NCBI GenBank assembly: GCA_965237625.1
Contig: CBDEGD010000014.1
Span: forward strand, 62,001 to 126,000
Source: JABDIP01 sp965237625
GTDB lineage: Bacteria > Pseudomonadota > Alphaproteobacteria > DSM-16000 > Inquilinaceae
Direction: 5' to 3'
Length of the DNA: 64,000 bases
Shown: one piece after another, positions 45,570-55,384 of the stretch
How the letters are laid out: the number at the start of each line of letters is the position of its first letter
How positions within the stretch are numbered: the stretch's first letter is position 1
The notes under the pieces: generated by a model
Told to the model about the DNA's origin: nothing
The model's input: the letters and a program-made list of their open reading frames with translations, nothing else
Database searches by the model: none
Position numbers and translations under genes: made by a program

Positions 45570-46689
45570 CTAGTCCGCCGCCTCGTCTCCGCCCTTCACC
45601 TTCGCGGCCAACGCGGCCCCCAGAAAGGCATCGATGTCTCCGTCCAGCACGCCCTGGGCATTGCCCTTTTCGACGCCGGTGCGCAGATCCTTGACCATCT
45701 GGTAGGGCTGCAGGACGTAGCTGCGGATCTGGTGGCCCCAGCCGATCTCGGATTTCGCCTCGGCCTCGGCCTGCGCCGCCTCCTCGCGCTTCTTCAACTC
45801 CGCCTCGTAGAGGCGGGCGCGCAGCATGTCCATGGCGCGGGCCCGGTTGCGGTGCTGGGAGCGGTCATTTTGGCACTGCACGACGATGCCGGTGGGGATG
45901 TGGGTGAGGCGGACCGCGCTGTCGGTCTTATTGATGTGCTGGCCGCCGGCGCCGGATGCACGGTAGGTGTCGACCCTGAGGTCCTTGTCCTCGACGGTGA
46001 CGTCGATCGAATCGTCGATCACCGGCGATACCGACACCGAGGCGAAGCTGGTGTGCCGGCGCGCTTGGCTGTCGAATGGGCTGATCCGGACCAGCCGGTG
46101 CACGCCGGCCTCGGTTTTCAGCCAGCCATAGGCGTTGTCGCCCTTGATCTCGATGGTCGCCGATTTGATGCCGGCCTCTTCGCCGCTGCTCTCCTCCAAC
46201 CAGCTCACCTTGTGACCGTGGGATTCGGCCCAGCGCAGATACATGCGCAGGAGCATCTGCGCCCAATCCTGGGCCTCGGTTCCGCCGGCGCCCGCATTGA
46301 CTTCCAGATAGCAATCGTTGCCGTCGGCCTCGCCGGACAGCAGGCTCTCCAGCTCCAGCCGGGCGGTGCGGTCGCGCAGTTTGTCGAGGGATTTGCCGGC
46401 GTCGTCGACGATCTCCTGATCGTCCTCGGCCTCGCCCATCTCGATCAACTCGACGGTATCGCGGAATTCCTGGTCGAGCGCCCGATAGCCGGATAGCGAC
46501 TGGTCCAGCCTGGTGCGCTCGCGCATCAGCGCCTGGGCCTTATTGGGGTCGTCCCAAAGGTTCGGGTCCTCGGCGAGGGTGTTCAGTTCCTCTAGGCGGG
46601 CGTTGCTCTTCTCAAGGTCAAAGAGACCTCCTCAGCAGGGCCAGGGATCGTTCGATCTCCTCCACCACCGCCTGCAGTTCGGCGCGCAT
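45570..46689 (-). CDS. prfB: Peptide chain release factor 2, with programmed +1 frameshift
   Basis: RF2 recognises UGA and UAA. The 0-frame begins ATG 46689 (MRAELQAVVEEIERS) and reaches TGA at 46618-46620 after 23 codons. The site is AGGAGG TCT CTT TGA C: a Shine-Dalgarno-like AGGAGG three bases before the slippery CTT-TGA, exactly the arrangement that drives +1 shifting in prfB. After the shift the protein continues DLEKSNARLEELNTLAEDPN. Downstream are the stop-recognition SPF in RISPFDSQARRH and GGQ in GAGGQHINKTDS. Total about 371 residues. RF2 thus controls its own level. It is followed on the opposite side of the repeat by DUF1801. Confidence 0.96.
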
Positions 46690-46755
46690 GGGCGCTGCTC
46701 CTCACAGATCAGATATCAGATACGGTCGATCGCCGGTTTAGGCTGTCGAAGGCCT

Positions 46756-49218
46756 TTAGTAAAGCCCGCCGGTCCCGGTGGTGGAGCCGCTGGTCGTCGA
46801 CCCGGCAGAGGGCTGATCGATCCCGGGATTGAACCGCCCGCCAGCCGTACGCACCGGCTCGGAACCGGGCCGGAAGGGCTGCCAGATGCCGGGGGTGCCG
46901 GCCCGGACCGGCAGACCGTCATTCGGGTCGACCTGCACCATCCGGACGCCGCGGGGAATCCGGAACGGCACGACTTCTTCGCCGGCCAGCCCCTCGCCCA
47001 TAAACTGCACGAAGATCGGCGCGGCGGCGCTGGATCCCGTCTCGTTGTCGCCCAGGGTCCGTGGATTGTCGAAGCCGACATACACACCCACGGCAAGGTC
47101 CGGCGAGAAGCCGACGAACCAGGCGTCGAGGGAGTCGTTGGTTGTGCCGGTCTTACCGGCCAGCGGCAGGTTCAACGCCCGGGCGCGCCAGCCCGTGCCA
47201 CGCTGAACGACCCCTTCCAGCAGAGCCACCATCTGATAGACGGTCACCGGATCGGCGATCTGCGCCCGTTCGTCGGGCAGTTCAGGCGCCGCCTGACTGG
47301 CCCAAGGCACGTTGAGGCAATCCGGGCAGGGCCGCTCATCCTGGCGGAAGATTGTGCGCCCGGTGCGGTCCTGAATGCGGTCGATGAAGGTCGGGCTGAT
47401 CTCGCGGCCGCCATTGACCAGCATGGCGAAGGCCGTGGTCAGCCGCAGCGCGGTCGTCTCCACCGAGCCCAGCGCGCTCGAATAGTAGAGCGGCATATCA
47501 TCGAAGATGTGAAAGTCCACGGCGACATCACGGACCGGCTCCAGGCCGATCTCCTGCAGCAGACGGACCGTCATCATGTTGCGCGATTTTTCCACGCCGA
47601 TACGGAACGGCACCGGCCCGAGGAAGGTCCCGGAATAGTTTTCCGGCTTGTAGAGCTCTTCCTCCTGCGGACCGAGATCGATCGCCACCGGAGAGTCCAG
47701 CAGGATGGTGCTTGGCGTATAGCCGCGGTCGAGCGCCGCCAGATAGACGAAAGGCTTGAATGCCGAGCCCGGCTGCCGGGCGGCCTGGGTGGCCCGGTTG
47801 AACTCGCTCATCTGGAAACTGTATCCGCCGGTCATCGCCAGAACCCGGCCGGTATGCGGGTCGAGAGCGACGATCGCACCTTGAACGTCCGGTATCTGAC
47901 GCAACCCGTATGGCCGGGACTGCTCGACCTGCGAGGCCTCGGCCTCAACCTGATCCTCGGGGCCATCCAGGAAAAGGGGCTCGACCAGAACCACATCGCC
48001 GCGGGTAAGCACTCCGGAGGGTCGCGTCGGCTCGGGGCCGACTTCCTGCTCGGCTTCATGCGGACGGGCCCACAGCAACTCCTCCAGGGAGATCGTGCCG
48101 CGGCTGCCGTCGGGGAAGCCGATCTCGGCCTCTTCCGCGCCGACGGCGACAACCGCCGCCATCTGCCATTGGCCGGCGCCGGCCGGCAGAGCGATCTGCG
48201 ACAGGCCCTGCTGCCATTCATCCGGCTCGCGCAGTTTGGCCACCGGCCCGCGCCAGCCATGCCGGCGGTCATAGGCGATCAAGCCCTCGCGCAGGGACCG
48301 GGTCGCGATCTCCTGCAGCCGGGGATCGACGCTGGTGCGCACCGACAAGCCGCCCTTGTAGAGCGCATCGTCGCCGTAAATGTCCTGAAGGTCCCGACGG
48401 ACCTGCTCGGCGAAATAATCGGCGGTGATGAACTCGGTGGCTGGCCGCTCGAAGACTTCCAGATCCGAGGCTCGCGCTTCGACCGCGGCGACCTCCGACA
48501 ACACGCCATCCGCCACCATGCGGTCGACCACGTAGTTGCGCCGTGCGATCGCCGCCTCGCGGCGGAGGATCGGATGATAATTGCGCGGCGCTTTAGGCAG
48601 GCCTGCGAGGTAGGCGGCCTCGGCGACTGTCAGCTCGGTCAGCGGCTTGCTGAAATAGTTCAACGCCGATGCGGCAACGCCATAGGAATTCCGGCCGAGA
48701 TAGATCTCGTTGAGATAAAGCTCGAGAATCTGGTCCTTGGAGAAGGCCTGCTCGATCCTCAGCGCCAGCAGCGCCTCGCGGATCTTGCGCTGGTAGGAGA
48801 CCTCATTGGAGAGCAGGAAATTCTTGGCCACCTGCTGTGTGATCGTCGACGCGCCGACCAGCCGGCGGTTCGAACCGAGGTTCCGCACATTGGTCAGCGC
48901 CGCCCGAATGATGCCGACGAAGTCGATACCTCTATGCTGATAGAAATTCTGGTCCTCGGCCGAGATGAAGGCCTGGATCACGTGATCCGGTATCGCGTCG
49001 ATCGGCACGAACAAGCGGTTCTCGACGGCATATTCCGCCATAAGCCGGCCATCGCCGGCATGGAGACGCGTAGTGATCGGCGGCGAATAATCCGCGAGCT
49101 GCGTGTAGTCCGGCAGATCGCGGCCAAAATGCTGCAGGGCCATGTAACCGGCGACGCCGCCAGCGAGGACGAGGATCACCAGGGATGAGAATAGCCAGCC
49201 GAGAATTCGCATTGTCAT
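46756..49218 (-). CDS. mrcA: Penicillin-binding protein 1A, bifunctional
   Basis: An 820-residue class A PBP that polymerises and crosslinks peptidoglycan. An N-terminal transmembrane helix (residues 6-28) is followed by a GT51 glycosyltransferase with ISAEDQNFYQHRGID (catalytic Glu) and GASTITQQVAKNFLL. An inserted OB-like domain follows (VSVGAEEAEIGFPDG region). The transpeptidase has GSAFKPFVY (SxxK), SRNMM (SxN) and LAGKTGTTNDSLDAW (KTG). The C-terminal tail is Gly/Ser/Thr-rich (SAGSTTSGSTTGTGG). It is preceded by the amiC-type gene on the same strand at 250 bp. Confidence 0.97.
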   Translation of the reverse strand: MTMRILGWLFSSLVILVLAGGVAGYMALQHFGRDLPDYTQLADYSPPITTRLHAGDGRLMAEYAVENRLFVPIDAIPDHVIQAFISAEDQNFYQHRGIDFVGIIRAALTNVRNLGSNRRLVGASTITQQVAKNFLLSNEVSYQRKIREALLALRIEQAFSKDQILELYLNEIYLGRNSYGVAASALNYFSKPLTELTVAEAAYLAGLPKAPRNYHPILRREAAIARRNYVVDRMVADGVLSEVAAVEARASDLEVFERPATEFITADYFAEQVRRDLQDIYGDDALYKGGLSVRTSVDPRLQEIATRSLREGLIAYDRRHGWRGPVAKLREPDEWQQGLSQIALPAGAGQWQMAAVVAVGAEEAEIGFPDGSRGTISLEELLWARPHEAEQEVGPEPTRPSGVLTRGDVVLVEPLFLDGPEDQVEAEASQVEQSRPYGLRQIPDVQGAIVALDPHTGRVLAMTGGYSFQMSEFNRATQAARQPGSAFKPFVYLAALDRGYTPSTILLDSPVAIDLGPQEEELYKPENYSGTFLGPVPFRIGVEKSRNMMTVRLLQEIGLEPVRDVAVDFHIFDDMPLYYSSALGSVETTALRLTTAFAMLVNGGREISPTFIDRIQDRTGRTIFRQDERPCPDCLNVPWASQAAPELPDERAQIADPVTVYQMVALLEGVVQRGTGWRARALNLPLAGKTGTTNDSLDAWFVGFSPDLAVGVYVGFDNPRTLGDNETGSSAAAPIFVQFMGEGLAGEEVVPFRIPRGVRMVQVDPNDGLPVRAGTPGIWQPFRPGSEPVRTAGGRFNPGIDQPSAGSTTSGSTTGTGGLY

Positions 49219-49468
49219 TCCAGTATTGCGGCTGCGTCGTGGGCACGCTGACGCTGCCGAGAATAAAAAGGCGCTGTCTTTCTGCGCTCAAACCCAAGTG
49301 GAATTCATTAACGGGAGAATGTGACCTTCACATGGCTTGACCCGCGGCCTGACGCAGGCTTGGCACATGGCCCGGCGACACGCTCAGGCAGGCCGGCGGC
49401 GGCGTCCGGCTCTAGCCCAGGGTTCTCATACAGTCCGAGATCAGCAACGCCAAGCGATGAATTGGCGG

Positions 49469-50791
49469 CTAGGATCGTGGCGTGTGTTCGCGCCAGTCGA
49501 AATGCCGCTCGATGGCATTCGCGATTGCCCTGGCCAATTCGGCCCGATGATCGCTTGACCGCAGCACCTGCTCGTCATACCGGTTCGACAAATAACCCAG
49601 TTCTACCAACGCCGACGGCACGTCGGGGGCCTTTAGCACCGCGAAGCCGGCCTGCCGGTTCGGCTGGCTGACCATCCGTGTCGCCTCGCCGAGATGGGTG
49701 ACCAGGTTCTGCGCCATGCTGCTCGATTCATTGTGGGTATGGCGCTGCGCCAAATCGATCAGTATCGACGCGGTGATGTCGTCCACCGGGTCCAGCGCGA
49801 CGCCGGCCAGCGCATCGGCCCGGTTCTCGCGCGCCGCCAGCAACTCCGCCTCGCGATCGCTGGCCACATCGGACAGCGTGTAGACCGAGGCGCCGCGAAA
49901 CGAGGCGTCGGAGATCGAGTCCGCATGCAGCGAGATCAGCAGATCGGCCCGCGCGTCCCGGGAGCGCTGCACCCGCTCGCGAAGCCGCAGAAATTCGTCG
50001 CGCTCACGGGTCAGCACCACCTCGTATCGGCCCGTGGCCTCCAACAGCGTGCGTAGCCGCCGGGCGATATCGAGCGTCAGCTCTTTCTCACGGAGGCCGG
50101 TGACGCCGATCGCACCGGGGTCGATGCCGCCATGGCCGGCATCGATTGCCACCACATGGCGACGCGCCCGCTCGGGCGGCAATGGCGGCGGCAGCGGCGC
50201 GACAAAGCCGGCGGAAACCATTGCTGGCTCCGTCTGCGGACTTGGAGACGGCGACGGGGTCAGGGTCGGCACAGAAGCAGGGCCGGTGATCTCCGCAGGC
50301 GCAAGATCGAGTACGAAACGGTAGGGAAGGTTGCCGACGGCCGGCAGATAGAACGACTCCATCACCCGGGCCGGGCCGGCGAGGTCGAGAACGACCCGAA
50401 CCGAGTTGCCGTCCTGAGCACCGTGCCGATGCCCGGTGATCAGACCGACGCCGGTGGCCTGCGAAGGACCGGCGCGCCATGACGCCGCATCGAAATCGAT
50501 GACCATGCGGTCCGGGTCTTCCAAGGCGAAAATCCGGTAATCCGCAGCGTCTGACATCTCCAGCACGAAGCGGGTCTTGATCCCGTGATCGCCAAGCCGG
50601 ACAGTCAGGATCTCCGGTGCGGCGCGGGCCGGGCTCGTCAGTGCCTCCGGGGGCGCCCAATTCGGCACCATGGCGGTCGACGTATCCTGCGCACGTGCAA
50701 CGGTGCCGTCATTCCACGACATCGGCGCGGCGCCGAAAACAAACAGCACCGCGAGGATCAGCATCAAACCAGCCCGGAGCCAAGTCGTCAT
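49469..50791 (-). CDS. amiC: N-acetylmuramoyl-L-alanine amidase, AmiC type
   Basis: A periplasmic amidase that splits septal peptidoglycan during cell separation. 440 residues from ATG 50791 (MTTWLRAGLMLILAVLFVF), with GAGG nine bases upstream and a signal peptide. The AMIN domain (about 60-160) targets peptidoglycan. A Pro-rich linker (PTLTPSPSPSPQ) leads to the Amidase_3 domain, with zinc and catalytic residues in DAGHGGIDPGA, LREKELTLD, LLISLHADS and VELGYLSN. Together with PBP1A, mtgA and BepA it makes this a cell-envelope-rich region. Confidence 0.95.
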   Translation of the reverse strand: MTTWLRAGLMLILAVLFVFGAAPMSWNDGTVARAQDTSTAMVPNWAPPEALTSPARAAPEILTVRLGDHGIKTRFVLEMSDAADYRIFALEDPDRMVIDFDAASWRAGPSQATGVGLITGHRHGAQDGNSVRVVLDLAGPARVMESFYLPAVGNLPYRFVLDLAPAEITGPASVPTLTPSPSPSPQTEPAMVSAGFVAPLPPPLPPERARRHVVAIDAGHGGIDPGAIGVTGLREKELTLDIARRLRTLLEATGRYEVVLTRERDEFLRLRERVQRSRDARADLLISLHADSISDASFRGASVYTLSDVASDREAELLAARENRADALAGVALDPVDDITASILIDLAQRHTHNESSSMAQNLVTHLGEATRMVSQPNRQAGFAVLKAPDVPSALVELGYLSNRYDEQVLRSSDHRAELARAIANAIERHFDWREHTPRS

Positions 50792-51341
50792 GCGCGTTGA
50801 CCTCAATCGTACCGAATCAGGTAATTGCACACTGAATCAAAGACTTCAATTCAAAAGGTCATTTACGATCTCACGGGGCGGTTAGCCCTTGGTTAATGAG
50901 AGGTTGCGAAAACGGCCTGAGAATCTCTCATTGTCGAAGGCAGAAGCCGTCGCTATGTTGAGTGTGCGACGAACCGTATTTCGTACGATCAGCGTGTTTC
51001 GCCCCACAAGGGTCCGCGCAGGTCGCTAAGCAGGAAGCTTATATTGAGACGCCGGGCCGCGTGTTGCGCGGAGTGGATCTTCAATCGTTCTTCAGGCGCG
51101 GCTATTATGGACGCCATGTCGGGAGTTTATGACGAGGATGCGGTTAAACGGTTAAACACGGAGCCGGTTCGGGCCTTTGACGGGCCTGGGCCCAAAGGGA
51201 ACAGAATTCACGCCGATCAGGCAGCTGCAAAGCGCCGGTCGTGATGAAATGTGGATCGCTCTTTGCGAGCTTCGCTCAACAAATGGCATGCCATCGGCGC
51301 GTAAGTCGCGCGAGCCGGTGCCCATGTCATGAGGAAATGGA
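50792..51341. other. rne upstream region, probable promoter and long 5' leader
   Basis: 550 bp between the divergent amidase and rne genes. Several short frames are open here but lack codon bias. The region just before rne carries GAGGAAATGGA, a good ribosome-binding site. RNase E genes in other proteobacteria have long leaders that RNase E itself cleaves; a matching role is plausible because there is room for a leader of several hundred bases, but no specific hairpin has been established here. Confidence 0.5.
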
Positions 51342-54185
51342 ATGGCAAAGAGGATGTTGGTCGACGCGACTCATCCGGAAGAAACCCGGGTGGTCGTCGT
51401 ACACGGCAACCGTCTTGAAGAATTTGATTTCGAAACGGCCAGCAGAAAGCAGCTCAAGGGAAATATATACCTAGCCAAAGTCACCAGGGTTGAACCGTCG
51501 CTGCAGGCGGCGTTCATCGAATATGGCGGCAACCGGCACGGCTTCCTGGCTTTCTCCGAAATTCACCCCGACTACTTCCGCATCCCGGTCGACGATCGCC
51601 AGCAGTTGCTGGCGGCGGAAGACAGGGAGTCGTCGCTGCAATCCGAAGTCGAATCCGACGAGGGTTCGGCGGCGGGCAATGGCGCCGGCGACGATATCCT
51701 GCGCGATCCGCGGGACGACGACGATGGCGAGTTTCTGACCGCCCGGGAACTGCAGGACTCCGACGAAGAGACTGATGTCGGCGAGGAGGCTCGCGCCGAT
51801 TCGGGGTCGGACGGCGACGATGCCGAGACGCCGGAAAACGGAGACGACAGCCAGGATAATGGCGGATCCGTGGAGACCGTCGGCGGCGATGGTGTCGATG
51901 AGGCGCGGGAGCGACGCCTGGCGCGGATACGGCGAAGTTACAAAATCCAGGAGGTGATCAAGCGCCGGCAGATCCTGCTGGTTCAGGTCACCAAGGAGGA
52001 GCGTGGCAATAAGGGCGCCGCGCTGACGACATTCCTGTCGTTGGCCGGTCGGTATTGCGTGCTGATGCCCAACACGCCGCGCGGCGGCGGCATCTCTCGC
52101 AAGATCGCCAACCCCAAGGATCGCAAGCGCATGAAGGCGATCCTGGACGAGCTCGACCTGCCGGAAGGCATGGCGGTCATCCTGCGCACCGCCGGTTTGG
52201 AGCGCACCAAGACCGAGATCCGGCGCGATCTGGACTATCTGTTGCGGCTCTGGGATTCGATTCGCGAGACCACGCTGAAATCGACCGCGCCGACGTTGAT
52301 CCATGAGGAAGCCAATCTGATCAAGCGGGCGATCCGCGATCTGTATTCCAAGGATATCGACGAGATCGACGTGGCCGGTGAAGACGGCTACCGCACCGCC
52401 AAGGACTTCATGCGGATGCTGGTGCCGTCACACGCCCGCAAGGTAAGGCCCTATCGGGACGAGGCGATCCCGCTGTTTCAGCGCTACCAGATCGAAACGC
52501 AAATCGATGCGATGCACAGCCCGACGGTACAGCTCAAATCCGGCGGCTACATCGTCATCAACCCGACCGAGGCGCTGGTCGCGATCGATGTCAACTCCGG
52601 GCGCTCGACCCGCGAGCGCAATATCGAGGAGACCGCCTACCGTACCAATATGGAGGCGGCGGAAGAGGTCGCGCGCCAGTTGCGCCTGCGCGACATGGCC
52701 GGTCTGATCGTGATCGATTTCATCGACATGGAGCAGGACCGCCACAACAACGGCGTCGAACGCAAGCTGAAGGACGCCCTGCGTCATGATCGGGCCCGCA
52801 TCCAAGTCGGCAGGATCAGTCATTTCGGCCTGTTGGAGATGTCGCGGCAAAGACTGCGGCCGAGCTTGGTCGAGACCCATTTCGATACCTGCGAGCGCTG
52901 CGAAGGCACCGGGCTCGTCCGGTCGATCGGATCGGCCTCGCTGCACATCCTGCGGACCATCGAGGAAGAAGGCATTCGGCAGCGGGCGGCCGAGATTTCG
53001 GTCACGGTGCCCACCGAAATAGCCCTGTACCTTCTGAACGAGAAGCGCGACGCGCTGGTCGATGTCGAACAGCGCTATGGCTTCCGGGTATTGATGCGCG
53101 GTGATGACACGCTGATCGGCACCGATCACCGGCTGCTGACCACGCGGGCCCGCGGCGAGGCGGAAGAAATCCTGCGTCCGGCGATCGATGCCACCCGCAT
53201 CAAATTCGATGTCGAGGACGAGGACGACGGGCCGCTGGCCGACGCCGAGGCTGTCGACGGCGCACAGGTCGGCGAAATCGCGGCGGACGGTGAGGAGCAG
53301 CAGCCTCAGCGCAAACGTCGCTCGCGCCGCGGTCGGCGCCGGCGGGACGATGCGCCGAGGACCACCGACGATGCGCCGGTGACGGTGGATGGTGCGCCGG
53401 TCTATGAAGATGGCGGCGAGCCGGCCAGCGACGACGCCCCTGCCGTGGCCGCGGATGCTGCCCAGGACGAACCGGTCGCGGATGGCGAGCAGCGCAAGAA
53501 ACGGCGCCGCGGTCGCCGTGGCGGCCGGCGTCGGTCCGGCGGCGATGAGGCCGTGGTCGAGGCCGTTGCGGAAACGGACGGCATCAGCGCGCAGGACGAT
53601 GATGCATCGGCGTCCGATTCCGTCGAACCAGCCATGACCTCCGACACTGAACAATCGGTCGGCGATCAGGCGATCAGCGACCTGGCGGCTGGCGATCATG
53701 TTACCGTCGATCAGCCTGTCCTGGAGCCAGCCCCTCCGGAGGCGGAGGCGGCACCGGCGGCCGAAGAGGTCAAGCCGAAACGCAAGCGGGCGCCTCGCCG
53801 CCGTGCATCGACCAAAAAGTCCGACAGCGATGCAGCGGCGGCCGATGCGGCAGCTGCTGGGGCGCCAGAAGGCGAGACCGCCGCCGAGGTGACCGAAAAG
53901 CCGAAACGGCGGACCCGTCGCAAACCGGCTGCAAGAGCAATCAAGGAAGCCGCCGCCGAGCCGACACCCGAAGCGCCGACCGTGTCGGCCGACACGCCGG
54001 CTGCCGAGCCTCAGGTATCGGAGCCGGATTTGGAGCACGTCGGACTTGCCGCCGCGGCCACAGAACCGTCTCCGATCCTAAGCAACGGTCCAGGCTCAGA
54101 TTCCGAGGCTGCGGTGAAGGAGATCGTCAACCAATCTCCCAACACGCCGCGTCGCGGCTGGTGGCGGCGGGTCCTTGATGGCTAG
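51342..54185 (+). CDS. rne: Ribonuclease E
   Basis: A 947-residue endoribonuclease of the RNA degradosome. The S1 domain (from residue 37) is interrupted after DDRQQLLAAEDRESSL by an acidic low-complexity insert of about 95 residues (about 95-190). The RNase-H-like and 5'-sensor regions follow, then the catalytic Asp in VAIDVNSGRSTRERN, DNase I-like FIDMEQDRHNNGVERKLKDAL, and the zinc-link CERCEGTG (Cys517, Cys520). The C-terminal half is disordered with Arg-rich clusters (RKRRSRRGRRRRDD, RKKRRRGRRGGRRRSGG, RKRAPRRRASTKK, KPKRRTRRKPAAR) for RNA and partner binding. The start ATG has GAGGAAATGGA upstream. Confidence 0.97.
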   Translation: MAKRMLVDATHPEETRVVVVHGNRLEEFDFETASRKQLKGNIYLAKVTRVEPSLQAAFIEYGGNRHGFLAFSEIHPDYFRIPVDDRQQLLAAEDRESSLQSEVESDEGSAAGNGAGDDILRDPRDDDDGEFLTARELQDSDEETDVGEEARADSGSDGDDAETPENGDDSQDNGGSVETVGGDGVDEARERRLARIRRSYKIQEVIKRRQILLVQVTKEERGNKGAALTTFLSLAGRYCVLMPNTPRGGGISRKIANPKDRKRMKAILDELDLPEGMAVILRTAGLERTKTEIRRDLDYLLRLWDSIRETTLKSTAPTLIHEEANLIKRAIRDLYSKDIDEIDVAGEDGYRTAKDFMRMLVPSHARKVRPYRDEAIPLFQRYQIETQIDAMHSPTVQLKSGGYIVINPTEALVAIDVNSGRSTRERNIEETAYRTNMEAAEEVARQLRLRDMAGLIVIDFIDMEQDRHNNGVERKLKDALRHDRARIQVGRISHFGLLEMSRQRLRPSLVETHFDTCERCEGTGLVRSIGSASLHILRTIEEEGIRQRAAEISVTVPTEIALYLLNEKRDALVDVEQRYGFRVLMRGDDTLIGTDHRLLTTRARGEAEEILRPAIDATRIKFDVEDEDDGPLADAEAVDGAQVGEIAADGEEQQPQRKRRSRRGRRRRDDAPRTTDDAPVTVDGAPVYEDGGEPASDDAPAVAADAAQDEPVADGEQRKKRRRGRRGGRRRSGGDEAVVEAVAETDGISAQDDDASASDSVEPAMTSDTEQSVGDQAISDLAAGDHVTVDQPVLEPAPPEAEAAPAAEEVKPKRKRAPRRRASTKKSDSDAAAADAAAAGAPEGETAAEVTEKPKRRTRRKPAARAIKEAAAEPTPEAPTVSADTPAAEPQVSEPDLEHVGLAAAATEPSPILSNGPGSDSEAAVKEIVNQSPNTPRRGWWRRVLDG

Positions 54186-54246
54186 TGGATCTTGATTCAC
54201 CCCGAAAGGGTACGACGGATAGCTCTCGAACCGTCAGACTGACAAA

Positions 54247-54285
54247 GACCGGCTCGGATAGATATTGTCCGGGCCGGTTTTGTTT
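54247..54285 (+). terminator. Rho-independent terminator of rne
   Basis: The stem ACCGGCTCGGA / TCCGGGCCGGT with a short loop is followed by TTTTGTTT. It lies 62-100 bp after the rne stop codon on the same strand. Confidence 0.8.
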
Positions 54286-54314
54286 CAGGGCCAATTCAGC
54301 ATAGGCCAATCGAG

Positions 54315-55043
54315 CTAAATGCAATCGAGAAACGGCGTGATCAGTCGGGACCGAACCTGGATTGTCGAGGCGCGGCCGCGGATGTAGCTGGTGGGCCTTC
54401 CCGCCGACCAACGCCGAGGGTTCGGAAGCACCGCCGCCAATAGCGCAGACTCATACCGGGTGAGTGCGTAGGCGGGTTTGCCGAAATGATGCCGGGCAGC
54501 CGCCTCGACGCCATAGACCCCGGGCGCCCATTCCGCGATGTTGAGATAGACTTCGATGATCCGCCTTTTGGGCCAGAGCCACTCCATCATCGCGGTCAGA
54601 TAGGCCTCCATCCCTTTCCGGACGAGGCTGCGCCCCGGCCAGAGAAATACGTTCTTGGCGGTTTGCATGCTCACCGTGCTGGCCCCGCGCATCCGCCCCT
54701 CACCCAGCCAATCGGACAGAGCCTGCCGGAACTCATGCCAGTCGACGCCGCTATGCTGGCAGAACCGGCTGTCCTCCGCCGCCAGGACCGCGGGCACCAC
54801 ATAGGGAGAGACCTCTTCCAACGGCGCCCAAGCCCGCTCCACCCCCTCGCCCTCGATCAACCGGATCACCATCAAGGGCGTGAAGGGCGGCGGTACGACC
54901 CGGAAGATCAGCATGAAGGTAACCGGCAGGACGACTAACAGCCCGAATATGGTCAGGAGAATTCCCAGAAACCATTTTCGGATCTGGCGGCCGAGGCTGG
55001 GGCCGGAGCCCTTGCCCCGGCTCTTGCTGCGCTTGCCGGCCAT
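54315..55043 (-). CDS. mtgA: Monofunctional peptidoglycan glycosyltransferase
   Basis: A 242-residue GT51 enzyme from ATG 55043 (MAGKRSKSRGKGSG); 41 upstream codons lie in a repeat and are discarded. An N-terminal basic stretch and one transmembrane helix (about 25-50) anchor it. Glycosyltransferase motifs: VLAAEDSRFCQHSGVDW (catalytic Glu), GASTVSMQTAKNVFLWPGRSLVRK, KRRIIEVYLNIAEW. It elongates glycan strands without a transpeptidase domain. It is convergent with rne. Confidence 0.95.
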   Translation of the reverse strand: MAGKRSKSRGKGSGPSLGRQIRKWFLGILLTIFGLLVVLPVTFMLIFRVVPPPFTPLMVIRLIEGEGVERAWAPLEEVSPYVVPAVLAAEDSRFCQHSGVDWHEFRQALSDWLGEGRMRGASTVSMQTAKNVFLWPGRSLVRKGMEAYLTAMMEWLWPKRRIIEVYLNIAEWAPGVYGVEAAARHHFGKPAYALTRYESALLAAVLPNPRRWSAGRPTSYIRGRASTIQVRSRLITPFLDCI

Positions 55044-55056
55044 GTGTTGGTTATTC

Positions 55057-55335
55057 CTAGTGGTCTGAATCAGACATATGGTGCCCATAGGACGGTCTTC
55101 CGAGTTCCCCGGCTCGGCGCTCGTGGCGCGGCGTGATGCCGAAGCATCACAAGCACCGCGCCCCAACGCCTGGGACGCCGGGGATCTCGGAAGACCGTCC
55201 GCAGGATCGCCTTTCCCGATTCCTCGGGGCGTCAGACACGCTTGACGATGCGCTGCATCGCCCGCGCGGGCCTTCCTGCCGAGGAAACGGGAAAGGCGAT
55301 CCTATGGGTACCATATGTCTGATTTAGACCACTAG
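55057..55335. mobile_element. MITE-like element with 36-bp terminal inverted repeats and two inner hairpins
   Basis: The ends start and finish with CTAG; the 36-bp termini (55057-55092 and 55300-55335) match at 34 of 36 as inverted repeats (CTAGTGGTCTGAATCAGACA at the left end). Inside are two further stems: 55091-55104 with 55186-55199 (14 bp perfect), and 55204-55227 with 55279-55302 (23 of 24). The whole 279 bp can fold as a three-way cloverleaf. It has no gene. CTAG is a known target of IS630-type elements, which duplicate the central TA, so a non-autonomous IS630-like origin is possible. Confidence 0.7.
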
Positions 55336-55384
55336 AGCACGATGAGATGAGGTCAATTGACCTCATCTCTGAATCGTCCTCTAG
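55332..55384. repeat. CTAG-bounded palindromic element (26-bp perfect core)
   Basis: Runs from CTAGAGCACGAT to GTCCTCTAG, sharing its left CTAG with the preceding element. The core 55344-55369 is a perfect 26-bp palindrome (centre GAGGTCAATTGACCTC). The shape resembles RIME-like palindromic repeats of alphaproteobacteria. Confidence 0.7.

Noticed and set aside
45570..46526. prfB as a truncated or broken gene
   Set aside because: The in-frame TGA sits in the canonical programmed +1 frameshift context, so the gene is intact.
51044..51341. Short ORFs in the rne leader (for example 51044-51244)
   Set aside because: Poor start contexts and atypical composition; better explained as 5' leader.
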